The notes under the pieces are model-generated. The model saw only the letters and a list, made by a program, of their open reading frames with translations. It was not told where the DNA came from and did not search any database. 64,000 bases of DNA from an uncultured Flavobacteriales bacterium. GTDB lineage: Bacteria; Bacteroidota; Bacteroidia; Flavobacteriales_F; PHOS-HE28. Location: positions 1-64,000 of the forward strand of contig CALMPI010000043.1 of assembly GCA_937872175.1 (NCBI GenBank), written 5' to 3'. A program made the position numbers and the translations under genes. Shown here piece after piece: positions 9,513 through 17,257 of this stretch; position 1 is the stretch's first letter; each line of letters starts with the position of its first letter.

Positions 9513-9824
9513 TCAGTTCCCTGACGAACCGATGTTCTTTTTCTTGTTCCGTTCCCCGTCGGCATCCTCATCCCCATCATCGGAGATGTCCCCGTCGTCC
9601 TCACCACCCTGCTCGTCGAGGTCTCCGGAGCGCAGGATGCCTTCCGAGCTCTGTGGCTCTTCCTTCAGGATGGACGTCGAACCGTTGTCCGCCTCATTGG
9701 GTCCCTGTTGCAGCCGTTTGTCCTCACCGGTCAGCACATCACCTGCAGGTACGACCTGCTCCTTGGTGCAGGCGGCCAAAGCCACCACCAAGAGCAGGAA
9801 GACGATGAGGTTCCGGACCATCAT
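9513..9824 (-). CDS. Small acidic lipoprotein
   Basis: The 103-residue protein has a lipoprotein signal (LLLVVALAAC), with the lipidated Cys near residue 19. The mature part is low-complexity and very acidic (GGEDDGDISDDGDEDADG), then has a basic RNKKK patch. No domain is recognised. Its ATG overlaps the stop of the histidine kinase gene as ATGA, which suggests translational coupling. The end of the kinase gene also carries a full -7 element (TACCTTTG, 9829-9836) 4 nt before this ATG, so it probably also has its own leaderless transcript. The tract could be a calcium-binding or charge spacer; that is speculation. Confidence 0.7.
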   Translation of the reverse strand: MMVRNLIVFLLLVVALAACTKEQVVPAGDVLTGEDKRLQQGPNEADNGSTSILKEEPQSSEGILRSGDLDEQGGEDDGDISDDGDEDADGERNKKKNIGSSGN

Positions 9825-12800
9825 GTTCCAAAGGTAAGGTGCCCGGGGCCGGATCGCAAATCCGGAGCGGTGGAAGGGGATGGACCGTTGCTCGGCAGGT
9901 CGATGGTGACCTGTGTGCCCTTGATCCGACCGTCTCCGCCCTGCACCTGCTCGGGACCGGTGATCCGGATGTCCGTCACTTGGAGGTTCCGCAGCACGTC
10001 CGCCCGCCCTTTGGTGATCTCGATCCCTCTGGAGATGTGGTCCCCGCTCTGCTTGAGCGCTTTGCTCTGTTCGATGCCAAGCCCATCATCGGCGATCACC
10101 ACCCGCACCCGGCCGGCCTCTCCCGGGTGGACCCGGATGCTGACCTGACCTTGGCGCTCGGTGGGCAGGATGCCATGCCAGATGCTGTTCTCCACGTATG
10201 GCTGCAGCATCATGGCCGGCAACCGCACCTGGAACGTGTCCACTCCCGGATCCACCGTCAGTACGTAGCGAAAGCGGTCCTTGAAGCGCATGTGCTCCAG
10301 GACGAGGTACAGCTCCAGTCGTTCCAGCTCCTCCGCAAGGCTGGTGGTATCGCTCTGGCTGGCATCAAGGTTCTTGCGGATGAGCTTGGCGAAGCTGGTC
10401 AAATAGCGGTTCGCCGTGGCCCGGTCCTGTTTGTTGATGTGGAACTGGATGCTGTTCAGGGCATTGAAGATGAAGTGCCGGTTCATGTTGGCGTTCAATG
10501 CCTGCTGCTCGAGCTGGAGCATGCGTGAGCGGAGCATCAACTGGCGGGTGCGCTCCAGGCGATGACGCTGAACGGATCGATACCGGGCCACACCGCCCAC
10601 CGAGCCGATCACCACCGCCCCGGTAAGCGCGAAGAACCACCATCGGGCCCAGAACGGCGGCTGTACATCGAAGGAGTACTCCTTCGGTGGGCTCCATCGG
10701 CCGTTGCGTCCCCTGGCCATCACTTGGAACACGTAGTGACCGTGGGCCAGGTTGCTGAAACTTGCCGATCGCACATCCGTTTCCGGCAGCCAGTCATTGT
10801 CATGGCCCAGCAGGCGATAGCGGTAGACCACCTGCTCCGGAGCGCTCAGGCTGATGCCGGTGAAATCGAAGGTCAGGTGGTTGCGCTCGTAGGGGAGCAG
10901 GAGGCCGGTGGGAAGCCCCGACAAGGGGTCGGTACCGGTGGACCGCCCCTCCCAGCCCGAGGGCCTGAGGAACCAGCGCAGGCCGGTGATGTGCAGCGGG
11001 ATGACGTCCGCGTGCCGGGTGGGCTCCGATGCGGGCGGATGAAGCACCAGTCCGCGCGAGGTGCCGAAGAACAACCGGCCCCTGGTGTCCAGATGCGATG
11101 CGTTCAGGTTGCACTCCAGGCTCAGCAGCCCGTCGCTGCTCGTGTAGTGGGTCACCCCGCCCCCGGTGGCCAGCAGGCTGTCCGGTGCCACCTGGAAAAG
11201 GCCGTTGTTGGTGCCCACCCAGATCCGTCCGTCGCTCGTCACACGCAGCAGATCGATGTAATTGGAGCCGAAGTCCGGTGCAAGGCGGAGCACACGCGGG
11301 CCGGATCCGGTGAAGCAGACCAGACCGTCCGCGGTGCCGGCCCAGACCCGTCCGCGGCGGTCCTCAGCCAGGCAGTACACCGCCCCGGTCGGGAGCTCCC
11401 GGCCGGCGGCCCAGGTCGTCCAGCCCTTCGCGCCACGCCGCGCCACGCCCACTTCATGGGCCACCCATAAACGGCCTTCGCCGTCGCGATGCAGGGCCCG
11501 GATGGACCGGAGCGGTACGCCGGGCGGTCCGGGTTCCCGCCGCAACCGGTCCTCGCGGATCGAGAACAGCCCTTCCCGGGCGCCGCACCACAGCGTCCCG
11601 TCCGGATCCTCGTGCAGGGCCACGATGCGATCATCGCGAAGGGACAGGCTGTCCGGAAGCGGCACCACCACGCCATTGCGCAGCCTGCACAACCCATCGC
11701 TGGTGCCGAACCACAGGCTGTTGTCCCGGCGCCGCAGCCCGGTCCATACGGTGTTGTTCGGCAGCCCGTCCAGCGTGCTCACCAGCGCCATGCCGTCCAT
11801 CCGACAGATCCCGTTGCCGTACGTCCCCAGCCATAGGTCGTTCGCGCTATCGGCCACCAGGCACATCACTTGATCGCTGCACAATCCGTCGCGCTGCGTG
11901 TAGGTGACGAACCGGTCCCCGGTCCAGCGCAGGATGCCCGCCCCATCCGTTCCGAGCCACAGGTCGCCATTGTCGTCCACCGATACGCACCAGATGTTGT
12001 CGTTCGGCATGCCCTGGTTCACGGTGAGCGCCCGGATGCGTCCGCCTTCGATGACGTTGACGCCGAACTTGCTGGCCAGCCATACGCGGCCCTGGCGATC
12101 GATCGTCACGCTGCGTACGTTGTTCTGCAGGAGCCCGTCGGTCTCATCGATCTCCTCCACGGTGCCATCGGGCCGGAGCGCGAAGACCCCTTGTCCGAAC
12201 GTGGCCACCCAGAGGGTGCCATCCTCGCCTGCGGCCATGCTGCTCACGTTGGAGCGGTCCTCGCTGCCCAGGATCACGGTCGAGCAGCGGCCATCGGCCC
12301 ATCGGAGCAGGCCGTTGCGCAGGCCGATGTGGACGGTGCCATCCGCCAGGCAGAGCAGCGATCGCACAGTACCGGCGGTATCCGTGGGAAAGCCCTCCAG
12401 ATCATGCACCCTGCCGTCCTCGTGCACCAGCACACCCCGGTCCTCCACCCCGATCAGCACCCGCCCGCGGGCATCCGTGGCCAGGGCGGTGATGCGCGGG
12501 CGGTCGAGGCCCGGCAGCGGGATGGGGATCACCTCCGTACCGTGCCTGAAGCTCACGAGGCCTCCGCCGGTGCCGCACCACATCGAGCCGTCGGGACGCG
12601 GAAGAAGGGCGTTCACCTGCGCGTCGGGCAACCCTTGTTGCAGAGCATGGTTGCGGAACCCGCTGCCGTCGAACCGGCTCACGCCGCCCAGCGTACCGAC
12701 CCACAGAAAGCCCTGTTCGTCCTGGGCGATCGTGCGCACCTGGCTTTGGGCGAGCCCGTCCCTGGTGGTGTAGTGGATGAAACCGAACTGCTGGGCATGC

Positions 12801-12853
12801 AGCAGACCCATGGAACCGAGCAGCAGCCCGAGCAGCAAGCCCGTGCGCCGCAT
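9821..12853 (-). CDS. Propeller-sensor histidine kinase, LytS-like transmitter
   Basis: A 1010-residue membrane sensor. After a signal peptide (LLGSMGLLHAQ) come about 600 residues of two-component-regulator propeller repeats (GFLWVGTLGGVSRFDG, GTLWVATFGQGVF, GDLWLGTDGAGIL and others), then a Y_Y_Y-type Ig-like domain (YRYRLLGHDNDW). One transmembrane helix follows near residues 690-715, then a LytS-family transmitter with the phosphoacceptor His near residue 793 in NRHFIFNALNS and an N-box LQPYVENSIWHG. The usual NPHF is NRHF here. The two LytTR regulators immediately upstream are the natural partners: the adjacent regulator's stop overlaps this ATG by 1 nt. The signal sensed is unknown; related propeller sensors often bind sugars or other small ligands in the periplasm. 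Confidence 0.9.
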   Translation of the reverse strand: MRRTGLLLGLLLGSMGLLHAQQFGFIHYTTRDGLAQSQVRTIAQDEQGFLWVGTLGGVSRFDGSGFRNHALQQGLPDAQVNALLPRPDGSMWCGTGGGLVSFRHGTEVIPIPLPGLDRPRITALATDARGRVLIGVEDRGVLVHEDGRVHDLEGFPTDTAGTVRSLLCLADGTVHIGLRNGLLRWADGRCSTVILGSEDRSNVSSMAAGEDGTLWVATFGQGVFALRPDGTVEEIDETDGLLQNNVRSVTIDRQGRVWLASKFGVNVIEGGRIRALTVNQGMPNDNIWCVSVDDNGDLWLGTDGAGILRWTGDRFVTYTQRDGLCSDQVMCLVADSANDLWLGTYGNGICRMDGMALVSTLDGLPNNTVWTGLRRRDNSLWFGTSDGLCRLRNGVVVPLPDSLSLRDDRIVALHEDPDGTLWCGAREGLFSIREDRLRREPGPPGVPLRSIRALHRDGEGRLWVAHEVGVARRGAKGWTTWAAGRELPTGAVYCLAEDRRGRVWAGTADGLVCFTGSGPRVLRLAPDFGSNYIDLLRVTSDGRIWVGTNNGLFQVAPDSLLATGGGVTHYTSSDGLLSLECNLNASHLDTRGRLFFGTSRGLVLHPPASEPTRHADVIPLHITGLRWFLRPSGWEGRSTGTDPLSGLPTGLLLPYERNHLTFDFTGISLSAPEQVVYRYRLLGHDNDWLPETDVRSASFSNLAHGHYVFQVMARGRNGRWSPPKEYSFDVQPPFWARWWFFALTGAVVIGSVGGVARYRSVQRHRLERTRQLMLRSRMLQLEQQALNANMNRHFIFNALNSIQFHINKQDRATANRYLTSFAKLIRKNLDASQSDTTSLAEELERLELYLVLEHMRFKDRFRYVLTVDPGVDTFQVRLPAMMLQPYVENSIWHGILPTERQGQVSIRVHPGEAGRVRVVIADDGLGIEQSKALKQSGDHISRGIEITKGRADVLRNLQVTDIRITGPEQVQGGDGRIKGTQVTIDLPSNGPSPSTAPDLRSGPGHLTFGT
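9829..9836 (-). promoter_or_regulatory. -7 element (TACCTTTG) inside the end of the kinase gene
   Basis: The minus strand reads TACCTTTG, then four bases, then ATG at 9824. The element lies within the last codons of the kinase and predicts a leaderless mRNA for the small lipoprotein. Confidence 0.6.
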
Positions 12854-13605
12854 CAGAAGGTGGGGATCAGGGCGAGGAAGTCGGGCATTTTGCGGCGCGA
12901 AACGGGGATCATGGCGCCATTGTCCAGCACGGCCATGTTGCCTTCCCCCCGGCTGAACGCGCGCAGGTGCTCCAGGTTGATGATGTATGACTTGTGGACG
13001 CGGAAGAAACGCTTCGGGTCCAGGTTGTTCTCGAAGACCCGGATGTGCTTGCTGCTGATCTGCCGCTTGCCGTCGCGTGTGTGGATGGTGGTGTAGCTGT
13101 CGCTGGCCTCCAGGTAGAGGATGTCCTCGTGCTTCACCAAGGTGAGCCCGTCGCGACCCGGAACGGCCATGCGTTTGCTCAAGGGTGAGGCCGGGTCCAG
13201 GAGCAGCGCCGCGATGGCACCGGTCTGTTGCGGTGCGGCCGAGGGGTCCGATGCCATGCGGCGGAGCTTTGCCGCCGCCCGCTTGAGCTCCTCCACATCG
13301 ATCGGCTTCTCCAGGTAGTCAAGAGCGTTCTCCTTGAAGGCCTGCAGCGCATATTCGTCGTAGGCGGTGGTGAAGACCACCGGAAGCTCCTGTCCTTGCA
13401 GGGAATGGAGCAGCGCAAAGCCATCCTCGCCCGGCATCTTGATGTCCAGGAACAGTGCCTGAGGGCGTTCCGTTGCGATCAGTTCGCGCGCTTCCTGGGC
13501 GCTTCCGGCCGAGCCCATCACGACCAGGTCGGGGCAGTGCTCCTCCAGCATCATCCGCAGGTTCTCCCGGGCGTCGGGTTCGTCGTCCACGATCAGTACA
13601 CGCAT
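12853..13605 (-). CDS. LytTR-family response regulator
   Basis: The 250-residue protein has an N-terminal receiver domain: acidic pocket VDDEPD near residues 7-11, phosphoacceptor Asp54 in LFLDIKMPG, conserved Thr in FTTAYDEYA and Lys in LEKPID. A C-terminal LytTR DNA-binding domain covers about residues 145-250 (LVKHEDILYLEASDSYT, FFRVHKSYIINLEHL, IPVSRRK). It should bind promoter DNA when phosphorylated by the overlapping downstream kinase. The frame is open upstream to 13794, but the receiver domain starts at MRVLIVDDEP, so ATG 13605 is chosen. It is a close neighbour and paralogue of the regulator at 13716-14489. Confidence 0.9.
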   Translation of the reverse strand: MRVLIVDDEPDARENLRMMLEEHCPDLVVMGSAGSAQEARELIATERPQALFLDIKMPGEDGFALLHSLQGQELPVVFTTAYDEYALQAFKENALDYLEKPIDVEELKRAAAKLRRMASDPSAAPQQTGAIAALLLDPASPLSKRMAVPGRDGLTLVKHEDILYLEASDSYTTIHTRDGKRQISSKHIRVFENNLDPKRFFRVHKSYIINLEHLRAFSRGEGNMAVLDNGAMIPVSRRKMPDFLALIPTF

Positions 13606-13715
13606 GGCCGAGGGGTTTGGTGGGCTCAAGCTAGGGCGGTCCGCGGTGGCTTGGGTGACCGTCGCCTGATCGGTGCGCCCGATCGAGCGGACCGTTGCTG
13701 CGGCCATGTGGACCG

Positions 13716-14489
13716 TCAACGGACGCGTTCGAGGAAGTCGGCCACGCGTTCGCGTGCGATCGGGACCCTCCGCCCGTCGCGGAGCACCGCCCAATGGCCG
13801 TCGTCGCGCAGGTATTCACGCAGGTGCTCCAGGTTCACGATGTGCGAGCGATGCACCCGCAGGAACAAGGCCGGATCGAGCAGTTCCTCATACACGCGCA
13901 GGGTGCGGGTGTCGAGGTAGCGCGTGCCATCGCTGAAATGCAGCTGGGTGCAGTTGCCCTCGGCCTCCAGGTGGCTGATGCGGTGCGGGTCGAACAGCTT
14001 GAACCCTTTGGCGTGATCGATCACGATGCGGCCCGCGGGCAGTGAGGCCTCGCGGACGGCGGCGTTCAACCTTGCCCGATACGCCCTCGCCTCCGCTGGC
14101 CGTTCATGCTGTTCGCGGATCCGCCCGAGGGCCTTCATCACCGCCGCCCGCAGCTCATCGGGATCGATCGGCTTCAACAGGTAGTCCACCGCATGGGTGT
14201 GAAAGGCCTGCAGCGCGTAGTCCTTGAAGGCCGTGACGAAGACGACCAGGGCGCGCAGGTCGCGGAGCTCGGCCAGCAGGTCGAGCCCCTCGGTGCCGCT
14301 GGGCATGCGGATGTCCAGGAAGAGCAGGTCGGGGTCAAGTTCCGCGATCCGCTCGCGCGCTCTCACCGGTCCATCGGCCGTTCCCGCCACCTCCACCTCG
14401 GGGCATAGGTCCTCCAGCATCAGCCGCAGGTTCTCCCGGGCGGGTTCCTCGTCATCCACGATCAATGCCCGCACCCGCTGCGCCCCCAT
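13716..14489 (-). CDS. LytTR-family response regulator (second copy)
   Basis: The 257-residue protein has a receiver domain (VDDEEPAREN, phosphoacceptor Asp59 in LFLDIRMPSG, Thr in FVTAFKDYA, Lys in LLKPID) and a LytTR DNA-binding domain (ISHLEAEGNCTQLHF, LFLRVHRSHIVNLEHL, VPIARERV). It shares its layout and several identical motifs with the next gene, so the pair probably arose by duplication. The start at ATG 14489 (MGAQRVRALIVDDEE) is supported by a -7 element (TATTTTCG, 14495-14502) only 5 nt upstream. The frame is open up to 14645, but that extension is low-complexity. It is the first gene of the regulator-regulator-kinase-lipoprotein unit. Confidence 0.88.
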   Translation of the reverse strand: MGAQRVRALIVDDEEPARENLRLMLEDLCPEVEVAGTADGPVRARERIAELDPDLLFLDIRMPSGTEGLDLLAELRDLRALVVFVTAFKDYALQAFHTHAVDYLLKPIDPDELRAAVMKALGRIREQHERPAEARAYRARLNAAVREASLPAGRIVIDHAKGFKLFDPHRISHLEAEGNCTQLHFSDGTRYLDTRTLRVYEELLDPALFLRVHRSHIVNLEHLREYLRDDGHWAVLRDGRRVPIARERVADFLERVR

Positions 14490-14494
14490 TTCGG

Positions 14495-14502
14495 CGAAAA
14501 TA
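14495..14502 (-). promoter_or_regulatory. -7 element (TATTTTCG) abutting the LytTR regulator start
   Basis: The minus strand reads TATTTTCG, then five bases, then ATG at 14489. This is a leaderless arrangement and probably the main promoter of the signalling operon. Confidence 0.5.
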
Positions 14503-14804
14503 GCGGTACCACCGGAGCGACCGTTCTTCTCTTCGTCGCGACCGTTGCCCGGATCGCGCTGGCGATCGGACGACGGGCATGGTAGCTTGGGGTCACCATT
14601 GAACGCAAATCCCTTGTTGCCATGGTTCCCATGAACTCCCATCACAGGCTCTGGATCTTCTCCGACCAGGGCAGTTGAACCTCGCAGTGCTCATGTCAGG
14701 TTTTGGTGTGGAGGGTCGGTCCGCCGGGTGGTGGGCCGGCCCTCCGGCGTTCTTCGGCAACCCTTCCGGCGCTCCTGGCGTACAACGGGGTGAAGAACAG
14801 GCCC
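14503..14804. other. Gene-poor divergent spacer with a strong hairpin and a possible plus-strand promoter
   Basis: This 302-bp stretch separates the LytTR operon from a plus-strand pair of small genes. TAGCTTGG at 14582-14589 on the plus strand resembles a -7 element. A 13-bp stem follows at 14710-14722 / 14733-14745, including two G-U pairs as RNA, with a 10-nt loop. If the promoter is real, the small gene at 14805 has a structured leader of about 210 nt. A micro-ORF of 18 codons starts at the ATG near 14621. No riboswitch class is recognised. Confidence 0.35.
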
Positions 14805-15068
14805 ATGGCCCAGCACACCACCCCCCACGAGATCCGCGTGCGCATCGACCAGCTCGAGCGCCTGCTGATGTTCGACTATGACCCCGCCTCCCAGGATGCG
14901 CTCTTCGACATTGTGGATCCCAATGGACGCATCGTCAAGACCGGCGATGTCAGTGGGCCCGTCACGCGCGTGCGCATCACCGACCTGGATGGGGAGGAGT
15001 ATTTCCTGATGGTGCTCGATGGCGAAGTGAGCACGGTGAAGCCCATCCACCTGCGCCGCGCCGTCTGA
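14805..15068 (+). CDS. Small protein of unknown function resembling a stand-alone sorting-domain fold
   Basis: The 87-residue protein has no signal peptide. Its second half (FDIVDPNGRIVKTGDV, RVRITDLDGEEYFLMVLDGE) follows the pattern of a type A T9SS sorting domain (v.D..Gr.v..g ... l..G.Yl..l), but without the linker or conserved end. The resemblance is weak and could reflect any small beta-sandwich. The N-terminal 30 residues are charged and helical. The frame extends upstream to 14703, but ATG 14805 (MAQHTTPHEI) begins the well-behaved coding part. Its TGA overlaps the ATG of the next small frame by 1 nt, suggesting a two-gene unit. Confidence 0.55.
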   Translation: MAQHTTPHEIRVRIDQLERLLMFDYDPASQDALFDIVDPNGRIVKTGDVSGPVTRVRITDLDGEEYFLMVLDGEVSTVKPIHLRRAV

Positions 15069-15244
15069 TGATCGCACCCGCTGCCGTCATTCCCTCGTAC
15101 CGGGCCCTCACCATCGTGGGCAATGTGCTGCGCATCGATCGCAACGGCATGGCCCATGTTCCTTTCGAGAGCAGCACCACGGCCGGCGATCGGGTCGAGG
15201 TGGTCTTTGTGCTGGTGCCCGCCGCATCCGAGGAGCGCAGCTGA
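15068..15244 (+). CDS. Very small hypothetical protein (58 residues)
   Basis: A short frame starting MIAPAAVIPSYRAL and ending VPAASEERS, coupled to the preceding gene by a TGATG junction. The middle (LTIVGNVLRIDRNG, then DRVEVVFVLV) could form two or three beta strands. There is no signal peptide or known motif. Third codon positions are GC-rich, as in real genes nearby. It is a plausible gene, but the coupling to 14805-15068 is the main support. Confidence 0.45.
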   Translation: MIAPAAVIPSYRALTIVGNVLRIDRNGMAHVPFESSTTAGDRVEVVFVLVPAASEERS

Positions 15245-15320
15245 TCGGTGCTCCCGCACCGCTCCCTGAACCGGAACCGCCTTCCGTCGGTCCGCGCATA
15301 CGGATCGCTTCACCGTCCGA

Positions 15321-15328
15321 TAGGTTGG
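15321..15328 (+). promoter_or_regulatory. Possible -7 element (TAGGTTGG)
   Basis: TAGGTTGG is an imperfect TAnnTTTG match 17 nt before the ATG at 15346. Confidence 0.35.
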
Positions 15329-15345
15329 TGGCAAACCCTGTTGCC

Positions 15346-17181
15346 ATGAACCGATCTTCACTATGTCTCGCGCTGCTGTCCGCGTATGCCTGGGCGATCC
15401 CCGTTGACGGGACCGCACAGGGCACGGCGATCACATCCATCGGGAACGACCGCCTGGAGGTGGGGCTCACCTCCTGGGGCTTGATCGGTGCGGGGGCCGA
15501 TGGGGCCAGCCCGGCGTTCGAAGTGCCGCCGGGAGCGGGCGCTCATGTCCTATGGGGCAGCGGATTGTGGGTCACCGGGCGTGGTCCGGGTGATGCGCTG
15601 CATGCCGCCGGTGCGGACTACGGAGGTCTGTTCGATTCCGATTATTGGACCGGCCCGCTCACCACCGACGGTTCCGCCACCGCCCTGCCCGGCGTGGCCC
15701 AGGCCTACGACCGCATCTGGTGCGTGGAGCGCTTCGACATCGAACAGCACCTGAACTTCCACGACTGCGTGGACGACCCCGATTGCGATGAGGCCCTCGT
15801 GTTCCCGGGATACCAACCCGCCCAGTCATTGATCGACTGGCCGGCGATGGGCGACATCGCCCTCGGCCTGGATCCCTACCAGGCGCCGTTCGTGGACCGC
15901 GATGGGGATGGCGCCTACGATCCGGATCTCGGCGATGTGCCCTGCATCCTGGGCGATCGCGCCTGCTTCATGGTGCTGAACGACCAACGGCCGCACAGCT
16001 TCTCGCAGGGTCTTCCGCTCGGCATCGAGCTCAGGTTGATGCCCTTCGTCTTCGATACGAACGACCCCGAACTGGCCAACACGCTCTTCCTGCGTGCGCA
16101 CGTGATCAACCGCAGCAGCAACGCGTACACCGATGTGCGCATCGGGTTGCACACCGACTTCGACCTGGGGGACCCGGAGGATGACATGATCGGCACCGAC
16201 CCGTCCCGCAACCTCTGGTTCGCCTACAACGGGGATGGCTTCGATGGTCCGTCCATCTGGGGCCCTGGTTTTGGCGGCCAGCCCCCCGCCTTCGGTGTGC
16301 GGCTCATCAAGGGTCCGCTGGTGGAGGCCGATGGCAACGACGACCCTGTCGTTCCGCTGATCCCCGGCTTCAACGGCCAGGGCTTCGCCGACCAGCAGAT
16401 CGACAATGAGCGCTTCGGGCTCACGGGCAGCCGGTACTACACCACGACCTCTGGCGCCACGGGTGTGCCCCAGAGCGCCGTGGACGTGGAGCGCTACCTG
16501 GCCGGTCAATGGCTGGACGGCCTGCCGCAGACCTACGGGGGAAACGGGTACTCGCTGGATCCGAACGCGACCCCTGCGCGGTTCGTGTACCCTGGAGACA
16601 GCGATCCCCTCGGAGCGGGCACGGATGGTGCGGCACAAGCGCCGTGGTCCGAGGTGAGTGAGGGCAACACACCGGGCGACCGCCGCATGGTCGGCGTCAC
16701 CGGTCCCTTTGTGCTGGAATCCGGAGAACATGCCGATCTGCTGTTCGCCTACCTCTTCGCCCAAGCGCCCTCCGGGGGTCCGCTGGCCAGTGTCACCGCC
16801 CTGCAGGCCGCGGCGGACAGTGCGCTCGTCAACGTCATCGGCGACGTGGGCGGCATGGCCGGTGTGTTCGGCATCGCCGAAGAGAACGCGTTGTCCGTTT
16901 GTGCCCCGCACCTCGTCACTGTGGGCCTGGTGGACCACCGCCGCTCCATGGGTGTCCAAGTGTTCCCGAACCCGGCGACCGATCAGCTCGTGGTCCTGAC
17001 ACCGGGTACCGCCGCCGGTGCCGAGCTCACGCTGCGTGATGCCTCCGGGCGCCTCGTCCGTGCGATGCGCACAACCGGTGAACGCTCGGCCATCGATGTG
17101 AGCGACCTCGCGAAGGGCGTGTACCTCTGCGAAGTGACGGACCGTGGAGCGCGCTTCACCGGAATGCTGGTGAAGGAGTAG
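15346..17181 (+). CDS. T9SS type A sorting domain secreted protein
   Basis: The 611-residue protein (ATG 15346, MNRSSLCLAL; an in-frame upstream ATG at 15325 is less likely) has a signal peptide ending near DGTAQ. The middle region is rich in aspartate loops (DRDGDGAYDPDLGD, DLGDPEDDMIGTD), suggesting calcium-binding sites, and contains WGSGLWVTG and HTDFDLGD. I associate this pattern with large secreted proteins of Bacteroidota, but no named domain can be assigned. The C-terminus (about residues 535-611) is a type A sorting domain: VFPNPATDQL, LRDASGRLVRAM, DLAKGVYLCEV and GMLVKE. It is expected to be exported by the T9SS. A strong terminator follows. Confidence 0.8.
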   Translation: MNRSSLCLALLSAYAWAIPVDGTAQGTAITSIGNDRLEVGLTSWGLIGAGADGASPAFEVPPGAGAHVLWGSGLWVTGRGPGDALHAAGADYGGLFDSDYWTGPLTTDGSATALPGVAQAYDRIWCVERFDIEQHLNFHDCVDDPDCDEALVFPGYQPAQSLIDWPAMGDIALGLDPYQAPFVDRDGDGAYDPDLGDVPCILGDRACFMVLNDQRPHSFSQGLPLGIELRLMPFVFDTNDPELANTLFLRAHVINRSSNAYTDVRIGLHTDFDLGDPEDDMIGTDPSRNLWFAYNGDGFDGPSIWGPGFGGQPPAFGVRLIKGPLVEADGNDDPVVPLIPGFNGQGFADQQIDNERFGLTGSRYYTTTSGATGVPQSAVDVERYLAGQWLDGLPQTYGGNGYSLDPNATPARFVYPGDSDPLGAGTDGAAQAPWSEVSEGNTPGDRRMVGVTGPFVLESGEHADLLFAYLFAQAPSGGPLASVTALQAAADSALVNVIGDVGGMAGVFGIAEENALSVCAPHLVTVGLVDHRRSMGVQVFPNPATDQLVVLTPGTAAGAELTLRDASGRLVRAMRTTGERSAIDVSDLAKGVYLCEVTDRGARFTGMLVKE

Positions 17182-17204
17182 CGGCAGGCCTGATCATATC
17201 GACC

Positions 17205-17242
17205 ACCAAGGAGCCCCGCGATCGTTCGCGGGGCTCTTTGGT
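17205..17242. terminator. Bidirectional terminator hairpin
   Basis: A 17-bp stem (17205-17221 with 17226-17242, one G-T position) with a GC core AGCCCCGCGA/TCGCGGGGCT, flanked by A- and T-rich ends. It lies between convergent genes and fits both strands. Confidence 0.85.
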
Positions 17243-17257
17243 GCATGGAGGAGCGGA

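Noticed and set aside
14710-14745. Hairpin considered as a riboswitch or terminator
   Set aside because: No known aptamer pattern and no U-tract; kept only as a structured element in the spacer.
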